A stretch of DNA of 64,000 nucleotides from Sabellastarte sp. h YS-2021 (GCA_964017235.1 OZ024931.1:97482221-97546220); one strand, 5' to 3'. Shown: positions 33,892-44,398, numbered from the stretch's first letter. Numbers and translations are program-made. Notes: generated by a model not told the origin, from the sequence alone.

Positions 33892-34895
33892 GTGAGACAG
33901 CATACTTGACACTTAAATTTTTTGTTTTTAGAACATCTTGTTGTTTTTAGAAGTCATTGCATATTTTGTGACATTGTATCTTTAAAAAGTGTTATTAAAG
34001 CTACATGCATTGCTTGCCGTTGGTCGGCAGTTTACAGTTCAGAACCCTGACAATCTGTATGTACTGGTTTCCTCTGCCCTTCCAACTCTTCGTTGTAGTA
34101 TGACATCTCACCTCTGGTCATGTCAAGCAAATGGACTTTTACAATGGAAAGACCCCCACTTGATGCACTGTCTCGGTTAGCACACAGCAAATACACAATT
34201 ACACGTATCATCTCACCTTTGTTTGTGTCAAGCAAATGGACTTTTACAATGGAAATACCCCAACTTGATGCACTGTCTCGGTTAGCACACAGCAAATATA
34301 CAATTACACGTATCATCTCACCTTTGTTTGTGTCAAGCAAATGGACTTTTACAATGGAAATACCCCAACTTGATGCACTGTCTTGGTTAGCACACAGCAA
34401 ATATACAATTACACGTATCATCTCACCTTTGTTTGTGTCAAGCAAATGGACTTTTACAATGGAAATACCCCAACTTGATGCACTGTCTCGGTTAGCACAC
34501 AGCAAATACACAATTACACGTATCATCTCACCTTTGATCATGTCAAGCAAAAGGACTTTTACAATGGAAAGACCCCCACTTGATGCACTGTCTTGGTTAG
34601 CAAACAGCAACTACACAAATTACATGTATCATCTTACCTTTGGTCATATCGAGTAAACTATCATTTACATTGTAAAACCCCATTTAAATTCACTGTTTCT
34701 GTTAGTAAAAAGCAACAACAAAAATTACATGCATCATCTTGCCCGTGGTTATATGCAGTACACTATGATTTACATCAGAGACTTTCTGCTTCCTGTGCTT
34801 CCTCTGTTGGGCTGTAATAATGACCAAGCTTGTTATGACTCGCCATATATAGGATCGACACTGGTTTTACATCTACTTAAACAACCTTTTTTCAG
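33892..34895 (+). other. Intron 1 of the Tigger transposase
   Basis: GT at 33892 and AG at 34894-34895, phase 1. Contains a SINE-like fragment near 34015-34090 and a 105-bp tandem repeat. Confidence 0.8.
34105..34640. repeat. Five copies of a 105-bp tandem repeat in Tigger intron 1
   Basis: ACAATGGAAA occurs at 34141, 34246, 34351, 34456 and 34561, exactly 105 bp apart. Because 105 is 35 codons, a stop-free unit stays open on both strands and produces 178- and 192-codon frames that are artefacts. Units include TCAAGCAAATGGACTTTTAC and CTTGATGCACTGTCTYGGTT. Confidence 0.9.
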
Positions 34896-35316
34896 GAAAC
34901 ATGGATCAGACTATGTGTAGGTTCGATATGGCTCCAAAGTCAACCAATGAAGCTATTGGTAGCAACACTGTCAGAATTGCCACCACTGGGGGAACCAAGA
35001 GAGGGTTCACTGTTGCTCTATGTGCATTAGCCTCAGGCCACAAAAAGCCAGCATTTATATGCTTAAAGGAGAGGAATGGTGTGATCCCCCCAAGAGTCTC
35101 ACAAACCCTTAGAATACCAAACAATGCGAGACTGACAGCATCTAAAAAATGGATGGATGACTGGACCCCTGATGGGCACATGGATCAATCGGGTTTGGGG
35201 GCCAAATGTTAATGACGTTAGAAGGCTGCTGGTACTGGACAAGGCCAGAATCCACACTATGGCAGACACAAGGGAACAACTGCAGGGCAAAGATACAGAT
35301 GTCACTTTTATTCCAG

Positions 35317-35674
35317 GTGATATATCTCAGATAAGAATGCTGTTCATAAGTTCTGAAAATATTTAAAATTTTACGTCTTTTTTACCTGTTTTTAAAATAG
35401 ATTTTTACTATTCCATTTTGAAACTTCATCATCTCGCACCTCTGAGATCAGAGTTTGAATCCCAACCTGACTTCAGCTGGTAGTTTCTTACCATTGGTCA
35501 GTAGTTTGCAGAACAAAATCTTGACCAACTGTATCTATTGGTTTCCTCCGTCCTTCCAACTACCCATCACAATATAACCGATAAGGTACTAGGCATGCAA
35601 AAAACCATAAATAAATAAAATAAATAAAACTTCAAAACAGTGAACATTTTTTTATTTTTTTTTTTCGTTTTGAG
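35317..35674 (+). other. Intron 2 of the Tigger transposase
   Basis: GT at 35317, AG at 35673-35674 after a long T-tract. Mostly occupied by a SINE-like sequence. Confidence 0.78.
35425..35630 (+). mobile_element. tRNA-derived SINE remnant with AAAT tail
   Basis: B-box-like AGTTTGAATCCC near 35450, body TTGGTTTCCTCCGTCCTTCC, then TAAGGTACTAGGCATGCAAA and an AAATAAATAAAATAAAT tail. The same body occurs in part at 34015-34090. The A-box end is missing. Confidence 0.6.
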
Positions 35675-36734
35675 GTGGTTGCACTCCTATTTGCCAACCG
35701 GCAGATGTTTCATGGAATGCCCCCTTTAAGAATGAAATGCGAAAAGAGTGGAGAAAGTGGAGGGAGGCTGACATCAGGACCCCACAGGGCAACCTCAAGC
35801 AGGCATCCAGGCAGGATGTCATTAACTGGGTCTCTCGCGCCTGGTCCAAAATATCAGAAGAGGTCATAAAGAAGTCGTTCAGATGTTGTGGCATCAGTTT
35901 GGATCTGGATGGTTCCCAGGATGCACAGCTATCAGATAACATGGCAGATGCACTGGGTGCTGCAGATAGGGTTGATAATCTCAGAGATGAAGCCATGGCA
36001 TTGTTGTTTGAGTCAGATGATGATTCTGACCTTGATTTTGATGGATTTGGGGAGTCAGATATTGATTCAGATTAAGACTAGTAATAGATAGATATTTTGG
36101 TTAAGTGCCAAGTTTGACTTTTTTCAGACTTTAAAATCATTTTTTTCTCATGTTTTTTTACCTAAATATTCAATATAAAAATAATACAAGAAGTTAAATT
36201 CACTGTGTATGTCTCTCTTTTTATTTGAACGACCTTAAATATTTTGTCCTGTTCTATAAAGAGGGTTCAAAACTTTTGGATGAAACCTGTAGTTCTCTTG
36301 TGACACCTGCAATTTACCTGCACTTACGATTAAACAAAATCAAAATGTTATTTGGACATAAAAGTGATTTATTGGATAAATACCATGATACATGTCACCA
36401 CACTATATATTTCTTCTATTTAGGTGAGTTTTATTTGATTTTTTCCTCATTTATCTCCACCTTGTTTTTATTACGGGAAAAACCGTAAATTGAAGTCAAT
36501 TATTGTTCACTGTAACAGAGGGTAAAATGGCCATAAAAAGCACAGAAAAACACATGCTAAATGAAAGAATCACTGAAATTAAGGTTTTATTGCTTATTTA
36601 CGATCAATTAAACGCCCACCCCCTACTTTGACAAAAATCTGCATTTATCGCTCATGGGCGAAACAATGAGCGGTTCCGGTACTATGCACAGCAAATAATA
36701 ATAAACAATATTCTTCTCTGTGACTTATATATAT

Positions 36735-36890
36735 AATAAGTACAATTCTAAGAATAAGAATCTTTGTGAATAGGCAAAGGAAAATTCTTATTCTTAGAAT
36801 TTTTCTAAGAAAAACGACAATTCTAAGAAAAATTCTAAGAATAAGCATAATTCTAAGAATAAGAATCTTTGTGAATACGGCCCCTGGGCT
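36735..36890. repeat. Palindromic MITE remnant, TTCTAAGAATAAGAATCTTT type
   Basis: TTCTAAGAATAAGAATCTTT followed by GTGAATA occurs twice in direct orientation 105 bp apart, with inverted ATTCTTATTCTTAGAA between. The right end continues GTGAATACGGCCCC. It lies just outside the Tigger right end. Small ORFs here are products of the repeat. Confidence 0.6.
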
Positions 36891-37019
36891 TGATACTTTT
36901 TGTGAATATAGCCTCAGAACCCAGTCATCAGGTTATCATTGTCTCCTGAAAATATTTTCGGTTCACACAACTTACAATTTCCCAGGGGTCCCAGAAGAAA
37001 AATAGACAGGGTACCAGAC

Positions 37020-37811
37020 TAATCAAAAGACGTTTTTTTCCGAGGTTTAGTAGATTTTACTAAAGAAAAGATGTTTTCAAGAGAAACGCGGTCCAGATAG
37101 ATCTTATCAGCACAGTTCATTTCCTGTTTTTAATTAGGTTGCTGAGGTCAATAATAAAAATCCCTCCACAAATCTTAAAAACAAAAAATCGAAAACTGTG
37201 AAAGTTACAGAACGTTTAGTAGTAGAAATTATTCAAAACGATCCGAAAACGGCAATTAGATTCCACTTGAAACGCCCGAAATTCATGAAGAAAGACGCGA
37301 AAAATCCCATAACAGTATCTAGGGTTGGCCCGAGATGGCCAACCCTAGATAAAAAGTAATGTTCATTTTTTTCAAATATCTTCCAAGAGTTCAAACCATA
37401 AATTTTGGCTTATATTCACTTTTAGCCACAATTTTCGCAGACCTTTTTTTACCAATGTATATTGCTATTAAGACAAATTTACTTAGATAACATTTGAAAA
37501 CGTCATTGAGAGTAGACATTACTATCTATCACATAGTAAAAGTATAAACTGTTCGGCAATTTGAAATTCAACAATATTCAGCTTAAAGCTACCTATCATG
37601 TAGTTAACAGTATATACCATTGTCAAAACCAAATTTGTACCCTTTTAGCTGTAGCATTTGACAATTACTGATGTAAAGTTCTTCTCATAGTATTGATAAA
37701 TCGCAACAATATAATTTTGTGATGCTCTGTTTCAAAAAAGTAATCTCAAATTCTTTGGAGTATCTACCATGGATACTACCATTAACTTAGATTTCTAACC
37801 AATTGTACAAT
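37020..37811. other. Unassigned stretch with one strong hairpin
   Basis: No gene seen. Contains the hairpin at 37317-37350 and otherwise AT-rich sequence without recognisable repeats. Confidence 0.4.
37317..37350. other. Perfect 14-bp-stem hairpin
   Basis: ATCTAGGGTTGGCC, six-base loop CGAGAT, then the exact complement GGCCAACCCTAGAT. ATCTAGGGTTTGG also occurs just after the hairpin at 28576. Confidence 0.85.
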
Positions 37812-38145
37812 TATCATCATTGTATGTACCATTTATTAGAGCATGGCAAAAAATTGTAATGTGTATAGATTGGGTACTAAATGTCCTGGTACTAATTGTC
37901 ACATGTAGCATCTTGTGCAGCCCTGGAATGGAACTTAGCAAAAAGGAGAAGAGCTGGAATTGCTGGCAACTGTCTTCAGAGATTGTTTAGTCTTGTTATT
38001 ACTTCCAAATCCCTCAATGCACCCACTTCACCTTGTTTGGAAGTCATTGGCAAATTAAAGAAGACTTGCACTGCTTTTGTAACTTTAATAACATAATGAA
38101 TTGTATACTTTGTTTGGAAAATTGATTTAGCCTAAGTGTTAATGT
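37812..38145. repeat. Second copy of the 11190-11520 block
   Basis: Near-identical to the first copy over ~330 bp; a SINE then separates it from the hairpin head. Confidence 0.85.
37896..38096 (+). other. Short conserved open frame of unknown nature (66 codons)
   Basis: Stop-to-stop frame ending at TAA 38096, containing ALEWNLAKRRRAGIAGNCLQ and LEVIGKLKKTCTAFVTLIT. An AG acceptor-like TTGTGCAG lies just before CCCTGG. The same frame is open in the copy at 11.28-11.47 kb. I do not recognise the peptide. It could be a captured 3' exon, or chance. Confidence 0.3.
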
Positions 38146-38278
38146 ACAAAGTCAAAGTCAAAGTCAAAGTCCCGTTCAACAGCCAGGGTCATATTGGGAC
38201 AGGTCCTCAGAATTGCCACTTGTGGGACTCGAACCCAGAGGTGACAGCCTATGATTAGATGCCAAACTTGCTAACCAT
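38146..38278 (-). mobile_element. tRNA-derived SINE
   Basis: On the minus strand: A-box-like TGGTTAGCAAGTTTGGC (38261-38277), B box GGTTCGAGTCCCAC (about 38223-38236), a body CCCAATATGACCCTGGCTGT, and a GACTTT simple-repeat tail at 38146-38170. It is absent from the sister copy at 11514-11533, which reads directly from AATGTAACTG into TTAAACAAG. Confidence 0.82.
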
Positions 38279-38382
38279 TAAACAAGTAGTCAGTGCCCGT
38301 GAACAGGCTCTGTGTCACCTGACTGTGTTTTGAGTTTCAGAGTAAAAGTGAAAAAAGAGGACACAAAATTTGCGCCCTGTTA

Positions 38383-38405
38383 ATGTAATGTAATGTAATG
38401 TAATT
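38383..38405. repeat. TAATG microsatellite
   Basis: Four to five TAATG units, absent from the sister copy near 11630. Confidence 0.9.
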
Positions 38406-38856
38406 AAATGGTATTTAAAAGTACCAAGTTTACTATTAAGGTGTAAAATGTAGGTGGAAAATATATTCAAACAAAATACTGTAAGTGCAATTGCTTTCGA
38501 GTTACAACTGATTTACTCAACACTCAGAACCTGAAAATAGCTATTGCTCAGCTGTGTAATCAGCAACAGGTCTGCAATTTTACTATGTTATAGCTGACCA
38601 AAAGATAGCTGAATAACATATTTAAACAAAATACTCTAAATGCAATAGTTTTCTAGTTACAAGTGATTTATTCAACTGTGACAACCTCAGAGTAGCTATT
38701 GCTCCACTATCTGATGAGCTATGGGTCTGTAATTTTACTATATTATAGCTGACCCATAAGTAGGTGAAGAACAAGTTTAAACAAAATACTGTTAATGCAA
38801 TAGTTTTCAAAGTTATAACTGATTTACTCAACAGTGATAACCTGAAAGTAGTTCTT

Positions 38857-39780
38857 GGCCAGCTATGCCATGAGCTATGGGTCTACAATTTTATTATGTC
38901 ATACCTGACCCATAAGTGGTGAATAACATATTTAAACAAAATACTCTAAATGCAATAATTTTCAAGTTGCAACTGATTTACTCAACAGCTATACTCTGAA
39001 AGTAGCTAAAGCTCAGCTATGACATGAGCCACAGGTCTGCAATTTCACTATGTTATAGCTGACAGAAAAGTAGATGAATACCATATTTAAACAAAATTGT
39101 CTAAATGCAATAGTTTTCTAGCTATAAGTGATTTAAACTGTGATAACCTCAGAGTAGCTATTGCTCCACTTTCGGATGAGCTATGGGTCTGTAATTTTAC
39201 TATGTTATAGCTGACCCATAAGTAGGTGAAGAACATATTTAAACAAAATACTCTTAATGCAATAGTTTTCAAGTTACAACTGACTTACTCAACACTGATA
39301 ACCTGAAAATAGCTATTGCTCAGCTATGCCATGAGCTATGGGTCTACAATTTTATTATGTCATACCTGACCCATAAGTGGTGAATAACATATTTAAACAA
39401 AATACTCTAAATGCAATAATTTTCAAGTTGCAACTGATTTACTCAACAGCTATACTCTGAAAGTAGCTAAAGCTCAGCTATGACATGAGCCACAGGTCTG
39501 CAATTTCACTATGTTATAGCTGACAGAAAAGTAGATGAATACCATATTTAAACAAAATTGTCTAAATGCAATAGTTTTCTAGCTATAAGTGATTTAAACT
39601 GTGATAACCTCAGAGTAGCTATTGCTCCACTTTCGGATGAGCTATGGGTCTGTAATTTTACTATGTTATAGCTGACCCATAAGTAGGTGAAGAACATATT
39701 TAAACAAAATACTCTTAATGCAATAGTTTTCAAGTTACAACTGACTTACTCAACACTGATAACCTGAAAATAGCTATTGC
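38857..39780. repeat. Two copies of a 461-bp higher-order repeat
   Basis: GTCTACAATTTTATTATGTC starts at 38881 and 39342. Each 461-bp copy contains three distinct ~154-bp monomers, and the copies are almost identical, including the same monomer variants (CATACCTGACCCATAAGTGG, CAGCTATACTCTGAAAGTAG). Confidence 0.88.
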
Positions 39781-39831
39781 TCAGCTGTGTAATGAACTAC
39801 AGGTCTGCAATATTACTAAGTTATAGCTGTT

Positions 39832-40144
39832 AATAATTAATAATTGCTAACTTAGTAAAAAGTGGCTATTTAGTCTGTTTCAAAAAAATTAAAAATACAC
39901 CTAGTAATATCCTCGTAACTGTACCTAGTAAAGTTACTTTTTGTAAATTTGGCATTAATTACTAGTTCGTATTATTAAATCCAATAACTTTTTGATTCAA
40001 AAACCCTTGTATGTTGACAAAATATCTACTTAAACCCCAAAAAACAGGCCTGCAAGTCACGCGTTGGCTAGGTGTTCACATCACTTGGTGCACGCATTGA
40101 ACTGGTATTCATACAGACTCTTTGAAAATGCGAAAATTCGTTAT
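39832..40144. mobile_element. ~313-bp insertion in satellite with 13-bp flanking repeat
   Basis: AGTTATAGCTGTT occurs at 39819-39831 and 40145-40157. The interval between is not satellite (for example CAAGTCACGCGTTGGCTAGG) and splits a monomer. The TT in the repeat differs from the usual TTATAGCTGAC, which favours a true target duplication. Family unknown. Confidence 0.6.
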
Positions 40145-41039
40145 AGTTATAGCTGTTCAAAATGTAGATCAATAACATATTTAAACAAAATACTCTAAGT
40201 GCAACAGTTGTCAAGTTACAACTGATTTACTCAACAGCTATACTCTGAAAGTAGCTGTAGCTCAGCTATGACATGAGCCACAGGTCTGCAATTTCACTAT
40301 GTTATAGCTGACAGATAAGTAGATGGATAACATATTTAAACAAAATATTGTAAATGCAATAGTTTTGAAGTTACAAATGATTTACTCAACAGTGAGAATC
40401 TGAAAGTAGCTATAGCTCAGCTATGCACTGAGCTACAGGTCTGCAATTTTAGTATGTTATAGCTGACAGAAAAGTAGATGAATAACATATTTAAACAAAG
40501 TACTGTAAATGCAATAGTTTTGTAGTTACAAATAATTTACTCAACTGTGATGACCTGAAAGTAGCTATTGCTCAGCTATGCAATGAGCTACAGGTCTGTA
40601 ATTTCACTATGTTATAGCTGACCAAAAAGTAGGTGAAGAACATATTTAAACAAAATAATGTAAATGCAATAGTTTTCAAGTTACAACTAATTTACTCAAC
40701 AGTGAGAACCTGAAAATAGTTATTGCTCAGCTATGTAACGAGCTACAGGTCTGCAATTTTACTATATTATAGCTGACCAAAAAGTAGGTGAATAACATAT
40801 TAAGCAAAATACTCTAAATGCAATAGTTTTCAAGTTACAACTGATTTACTCAACAGCTATGCTCTGAAAGTAGCTACAGTTCAGCTATGCAATAAGCAGC
40901 AGGTCTAAAATTTCACCATGTTATAACTGACAGAAAAGTAGGTGAATAACATAATTAAACAAAACTAGAAATAGGAAGCACTATAAAAAGAGTAATAAAA
41001 TATTGAATAGGCGAATTGCATACAGAAAACACATTATCA

Positions 41040-41170
41040 TGTGTAATGTCCACCCATGAGACTTTGGAAAGCCTTTGGGAGAAAAGCCCTCAAATTTGTC
41101 CCAGGAAAAAAACCCTCACAAAATGAGCCTAGTGGAGAAAACCCCTCAGGAGAAAACCCCTCTTAGATCA
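41040..41170. mobile_element. Brush-like arm E2, GAGAAAACCCCTC units
   Basis: Four or five units: GGGAGAAAAGCCCTCAAA, CCAGGAAAAAAACCCTCA, GGAGAAAACCCCTCAGGAG. No inverted partner was found, so it may be a solo arm. Confidence 0.5.
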
Positions 41171-41641
41171 GATCAATGGATTATCAAGTGCAATACATGA
41201 GGTCTCCAGTAATAACTAATAGCTCTTAAAACAATTAACCTCAAAGTCCATGTCATTTACCCCTTTTGTGACAAATGTCATCAAAATACTTACATTAAAA
41301 ATACCTATGAAAAGTAAATTCTTCAAATTTCTTCAAATTATTTACTATAGTTACATGCCAATATAATGTTTTTGAAATTGAGTTTTCATTGTTTTACCAA
41401 GTTAGTTTCCTTAGTCATTTTCAAACATAATTTAATAATCTTCTTTTATTAATTCTATTATTATTATCATTTTTATTTATATGCATCTGTAGCTTTTTAA
41501 AATAAATGTACTTTTATGATTTTGAACTCTGAATAAAAAACATTGTTGGAAAAAAGGTTGGTAAAATAGAATGGTAGATATTTGAATATAAACAGGTTAT
41601 TTGTTTCCAATATTTTGATTTTTGTATAAATCAAATCCGGG

Positions 41642-42721
41642 AAAATTGGCCTCCCAGAAAATTCTGGGGAACAGACAAAAGCCCCTCCTGACAAAAGCCC
41701 CCCTGACATAACCCCCCCTTTTTTAAATGGTAGGACACAAGCCCCCCCCTTAAATATAAGGGAGGAGGGCAAAAGCCCCCCCCCCCCCATTTTCAGAGGG
41801 GTAGGGCAAAAGCCCCCTTTATACTTAACAGTTTTTGGAAATTTTATTTTTCCATTTAATAATTTAAATCCTAGATTTCCAAAAAATATCTTTGGAGAGA
41901 CCTGAAAAAGTTAGATGAAAAAAAAACTGTTTATAATCATGACATGATGATTAAACAAGTACATCAAAAGCCCCCCTTCTATTTTTTTACATCTTCTATT
42001 TCCAGACATGTCATTTGGGAGAGTTTAATAAATTAGATGCCAAAAAACATTACAATTTTTACACATATGTATATATAAGTAGTTCATCATGTGCCACTTT
42101 GGTAATTTATAAAAATAACATTTATTTATTTGCTTTTGATCATTTTGTGTAAAAACATCAAAGGGGGAAATCAATGACAGAAAGGTATTCTTTGTCTTTA
42201 CAAAAGTCATTTGAAGATCCAATCTTGAAAACTAATTGCAATCAGGTAAACCCAAGCATTAACTGTGGCTTCTTGTAACAGAACCCTTTGAGTTTTAGAA
42301 AAAAAAAACATCATGGCTTCTTTCAGCATAAACAGATTATTGTTTCTATTATATTTAGGGATTATAAACAACACATGGTGGTGGGGTTCTAAGAGATCAA
42401 AGGTATATGTATACTAACAAGAAGATTTGAAAGGGCCAACTGATTTAGGTTGGATTTTAATAAAATCAATCAAAATGTTGACCCTAAAAGTCTATAAAAT
42501 GTATAATGTTGGTTTTTTGTTGAAATATATACTTTTAAATAAATAAATAAATTTAGATGTAAAGTTTATATTTATTTTATGGGAAGGGGGGCTTTGGTCC
42601 AATCAAGAGGGGGGGGGCTTTGGTCAGGGGGGCTTTTGCCCTCCCCAGGAAGACCAGGGGGGCCTTTGTCGGGGGGGGGGGCTTATGTCCTACACTCCGG
42701 GGGTATAAAATTGGCCTCCCA
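41642..42721. mobile_element. Brush-ended element E3, ACAAAAGCCCCCCTG units
   Basis: Left arm ~41660-41820 has units such as GACAAAAGCCCCTCCTGACA and AGGGCAAAAGCCCCC. The right arm ~42575-42700 has inverted units (GGGGGGCTTTTGCCCTCC, GGGGGCTTTGGTC). The 15-mer AAAATTGGCCTCCCA lies at both outer edges (41642-41656, 42707-42721) in direct orientation and could be a target duplication. The centre (41820-42570) is AT-rich with no ORF I credit. Confidence 0.6.
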
Positions 42722-42799
42722 ATTTTTGTGGACAAGGAAAAATGCCCATGTATTGAAATGAAAAGAAAACAGATATTACAAGGCATAACAAACCTCCAA

Positions 42800-43206
42800 T
42801 TCCCGAATAAAAGCCCATTTGGAAAGAAGCCCATCACCGAAAAAGCCCATCAGGAAAAAAGCTCATCAGGAAAAAAGCCCATCAGCTGAAGTGATGGGGT
42901 GGAAAAACGCCATCAATCTTTTAAAAAATTGCTATTCAACACATACTGAATTATTAATGATCAAAATCATACAAAAGAAGACCAAAATAGTTAATGATTT
43001 CAAGTGTTTTTAATTGGGACACTAAACTGACTTAAATTTTAAAGCATTAAAATTTGTGTTAAACAGCAATTTTTTTAAACATTGATGGGCTTTTTTTACA
43101 CCCCATGACTTTGGCTGATGGGCTTTGTGGGTGATGGGATTCTTTCCTGAAGGGCTTTCTCCGTACATGTGAAAGAATCCCATCAGGAAAAAAACCCACC
43201 AAGTTT
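42800..43206. mobile_element. Brush-ended element E4, CAGGAAAAAAGCCCATC units
   Basis: Left arm ~42806-42925: four to five units of GGAAAAAAGCCCATCA. Right arm ~43076-43165: inverted GATGGGCTTTTTT, TGATGGGCTTTGTGGG, CTGAAGGGCTTTCT. One more direct unit at 43170-43200 lies outside. Confidence 0.6.
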
Positions 43207-43269
43207 CGTTTTCTGCAAAACTGCAAGACGGGCGACAAAGGAAAGAGATAAAAGTTGAAATTTTTCAAT

Positions 43270-44146
43270 GTGACATATTATACATTTCTATGAACCTGTG
43301 GGTCAAAAATTTTGTCAAAAGTGCTCTGTCTCTTGCGGTTTCTGAGATACAAATATTTTGGGTTTTCCGTCAAAAGTTGCAAAAATTGAAATTTTTTAAT
43401 TTCACATAGAATACTTATCTACTACCCTGTGGGTCAAAAATTCTGTCGAAAACGCTCTGATGGTTTCTGAGATATTAACATTTTTGGTTTTCAGTAAAAA
43501 TCCAAGATGGTCTACAAAAGTGGCGAAAATTGAAATTTTTTAAATTCACATATAATACTCCGTTAATAGCCTGTGGATCAAAAATTCTGTCGAAATCGCT
43601 TTATCTGTTACGGTTTCCGAGATATTAACCTTTTTTTATTTTCCGCAAAACTCCAAGATGACTGCCAAAAGTGGCGAAAATTGAAATTTTTCAAATTCAC
43701 ATAGAATACTCCTCTACTACCATATGGGTTAAAAATTCAGTCGAAATCGCTCTATCTCTTACGGTTTCCGAGATATTAACATTTTTGGGTTTTCCGCAAA
43801 AATCCAAGATGGCCGCCAAAAGTGGCGAAAAAATTGAAATTTTTCAATTTTGTATAGGATACTTTGCTATCACCCTACAGGTAAAAAATTCTGTAAAAAT
43901 CACTCTATCTCTTACGGTTTCCGAGATATTAACATTTTTGGGTTTTCCGCAAAAATCCAAGATGGCCGCCAAAAGTGGCGAAAAAATTGAAATTTTTCAA
44001 TTTTGTATAGGATACTTTGCTATCACCCTACAGGTAAAAAATTCTGTAAAAATCACTCTATCTCTTACGGTTTCCGAGATATTAACATTTTCAGTTTTCC
44101 GCAAAAATCCAAGATGGCCACCAAAAGTGGCGAAATTTGAAAAATT
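43270..44146. repeat. ~151-bp satellite, AAGATGGCCGCCAAAAGTGG family (left)
   Basis: About six monomers: CAAGATGGCCGCCAAAAGTG, AATTGAAATTTTTCAAT, CTGTCGAAATCGCTCTATCT, TTACGGTTTCCGAGATATTA. The array continues at 49734. It is split by the DIRS-like fossil. Confidence 0.9.
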
Positions 44147-44178
44147 TTGTTGTAATTTTAATTTTTATTAGATAAATA

Positions 44179-44344
44179 CTTACCATTTCCTGACCATTGC
44201 TATATGTTGGTGCCATCCAACTCACTGGCAAACGTTGAGAAACGTTTTAAGAAACCTTAAGAGGCCAGTGAGTGAGCGTGAACTAGCATGTCCCCCTAGT
44301 GGTCATGTGACCACGCTAGTAAACAACCTTCATTATTTTTGTTG
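44179..44344. repeat. Left inverted terminal repeat of the DIRS-like element
   Basis: TTACCATTTCCTGACCATTG to CATTATTTTTGTTG, the inverted counterpart of 49549-49715. Contains the palindromic GTGGTCATGTGACCAC. Confidence 0.9.
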
Positions 44345-44398
44345 CAGAAAATACTCCCCTAGTACTGAATCTGCGGGGAGGCAGGGGGGGACTATCCT

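Larger units (their letters stand above)
33354..36075 (+). pseudogene. Tigger/pogo transposase, three exons, one frameshift
   Basis: Exon 1 33354-33891: N-terminal helix-turn-helix (YTVEFKLSVIKHHKDNGNSI...WLNQEQEL, residues 7-50), then a CENP-B-type HTH (about 77-140). Exon 2 34896-35316 starts GNMDQTMCRFDMAPKS with the first catalytic Asp and holds RRLLVLDKARIH with the second. Exon 3 35675-36075 starts GGCTPICQPADVSW with the third Asp, then PFKNEMRKEW and an acidic C-terminus. Donors GTGAGA and GTGATA and acceptors TTTTTTCAG and GTTTTGAG preserve codon phase across both introns. Within exon 2 the frame shifts by one near 35155-35180; all three Asp are kept, so decay is recent, or this is a sequence error. 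Confidence 0.88.
32970..36679 (+). mobile_element. Tigger/pogo DNA transposon, full length with TIRs
   Basis: Left end CCGGAACCGCTCGTTGTTAC and right end complement CCGGAACCGCTCATTGTTTC, TIRs of ~28 bp with few mismatches, flanked by TA at 32968-32969 and 36680-36681 as expected for the Tc1/mariner/pogo group. The 3.71-kb unit holds one three-exon transposase gene. A C-rich subterminal motif TAAACGCCCMCCCCHWACTT occurs near both ends in the same orientation (about 33003 and 36608). Confidence 0.92.
38281..40975. mobile_element. Hairpin-headed element, subfamily 2, long copy
   Basis: Starts AACAAGTAGTCAGTGCCCGT with an imperfect hairpin (38293-38310), a TAATG microsatellite at 38383-38405, then ~16 monomers of the ~154-bp satellite. 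No tail like that of copies A-C was found; it fades near 40975. Confidence 0.65.

Noticed and set aside
34032-34656. 178- and 192-codon ORFs on opposite strands
   Set aside because: Both come from a 105-bp repeat inside an intron of the Tigger transposase.
36645-37005. Short arginine/isoleucine-rich ORFs
   Set aside because: Translations of the TTCTAAGAATAAG palindromic repeat.
43671-44171. 166-codon ORF, and similar frames at 49988-50489
   Set aside because: Translation of AAGATGGCCGCC satellite monomers; the peptide repeats with each monomer.
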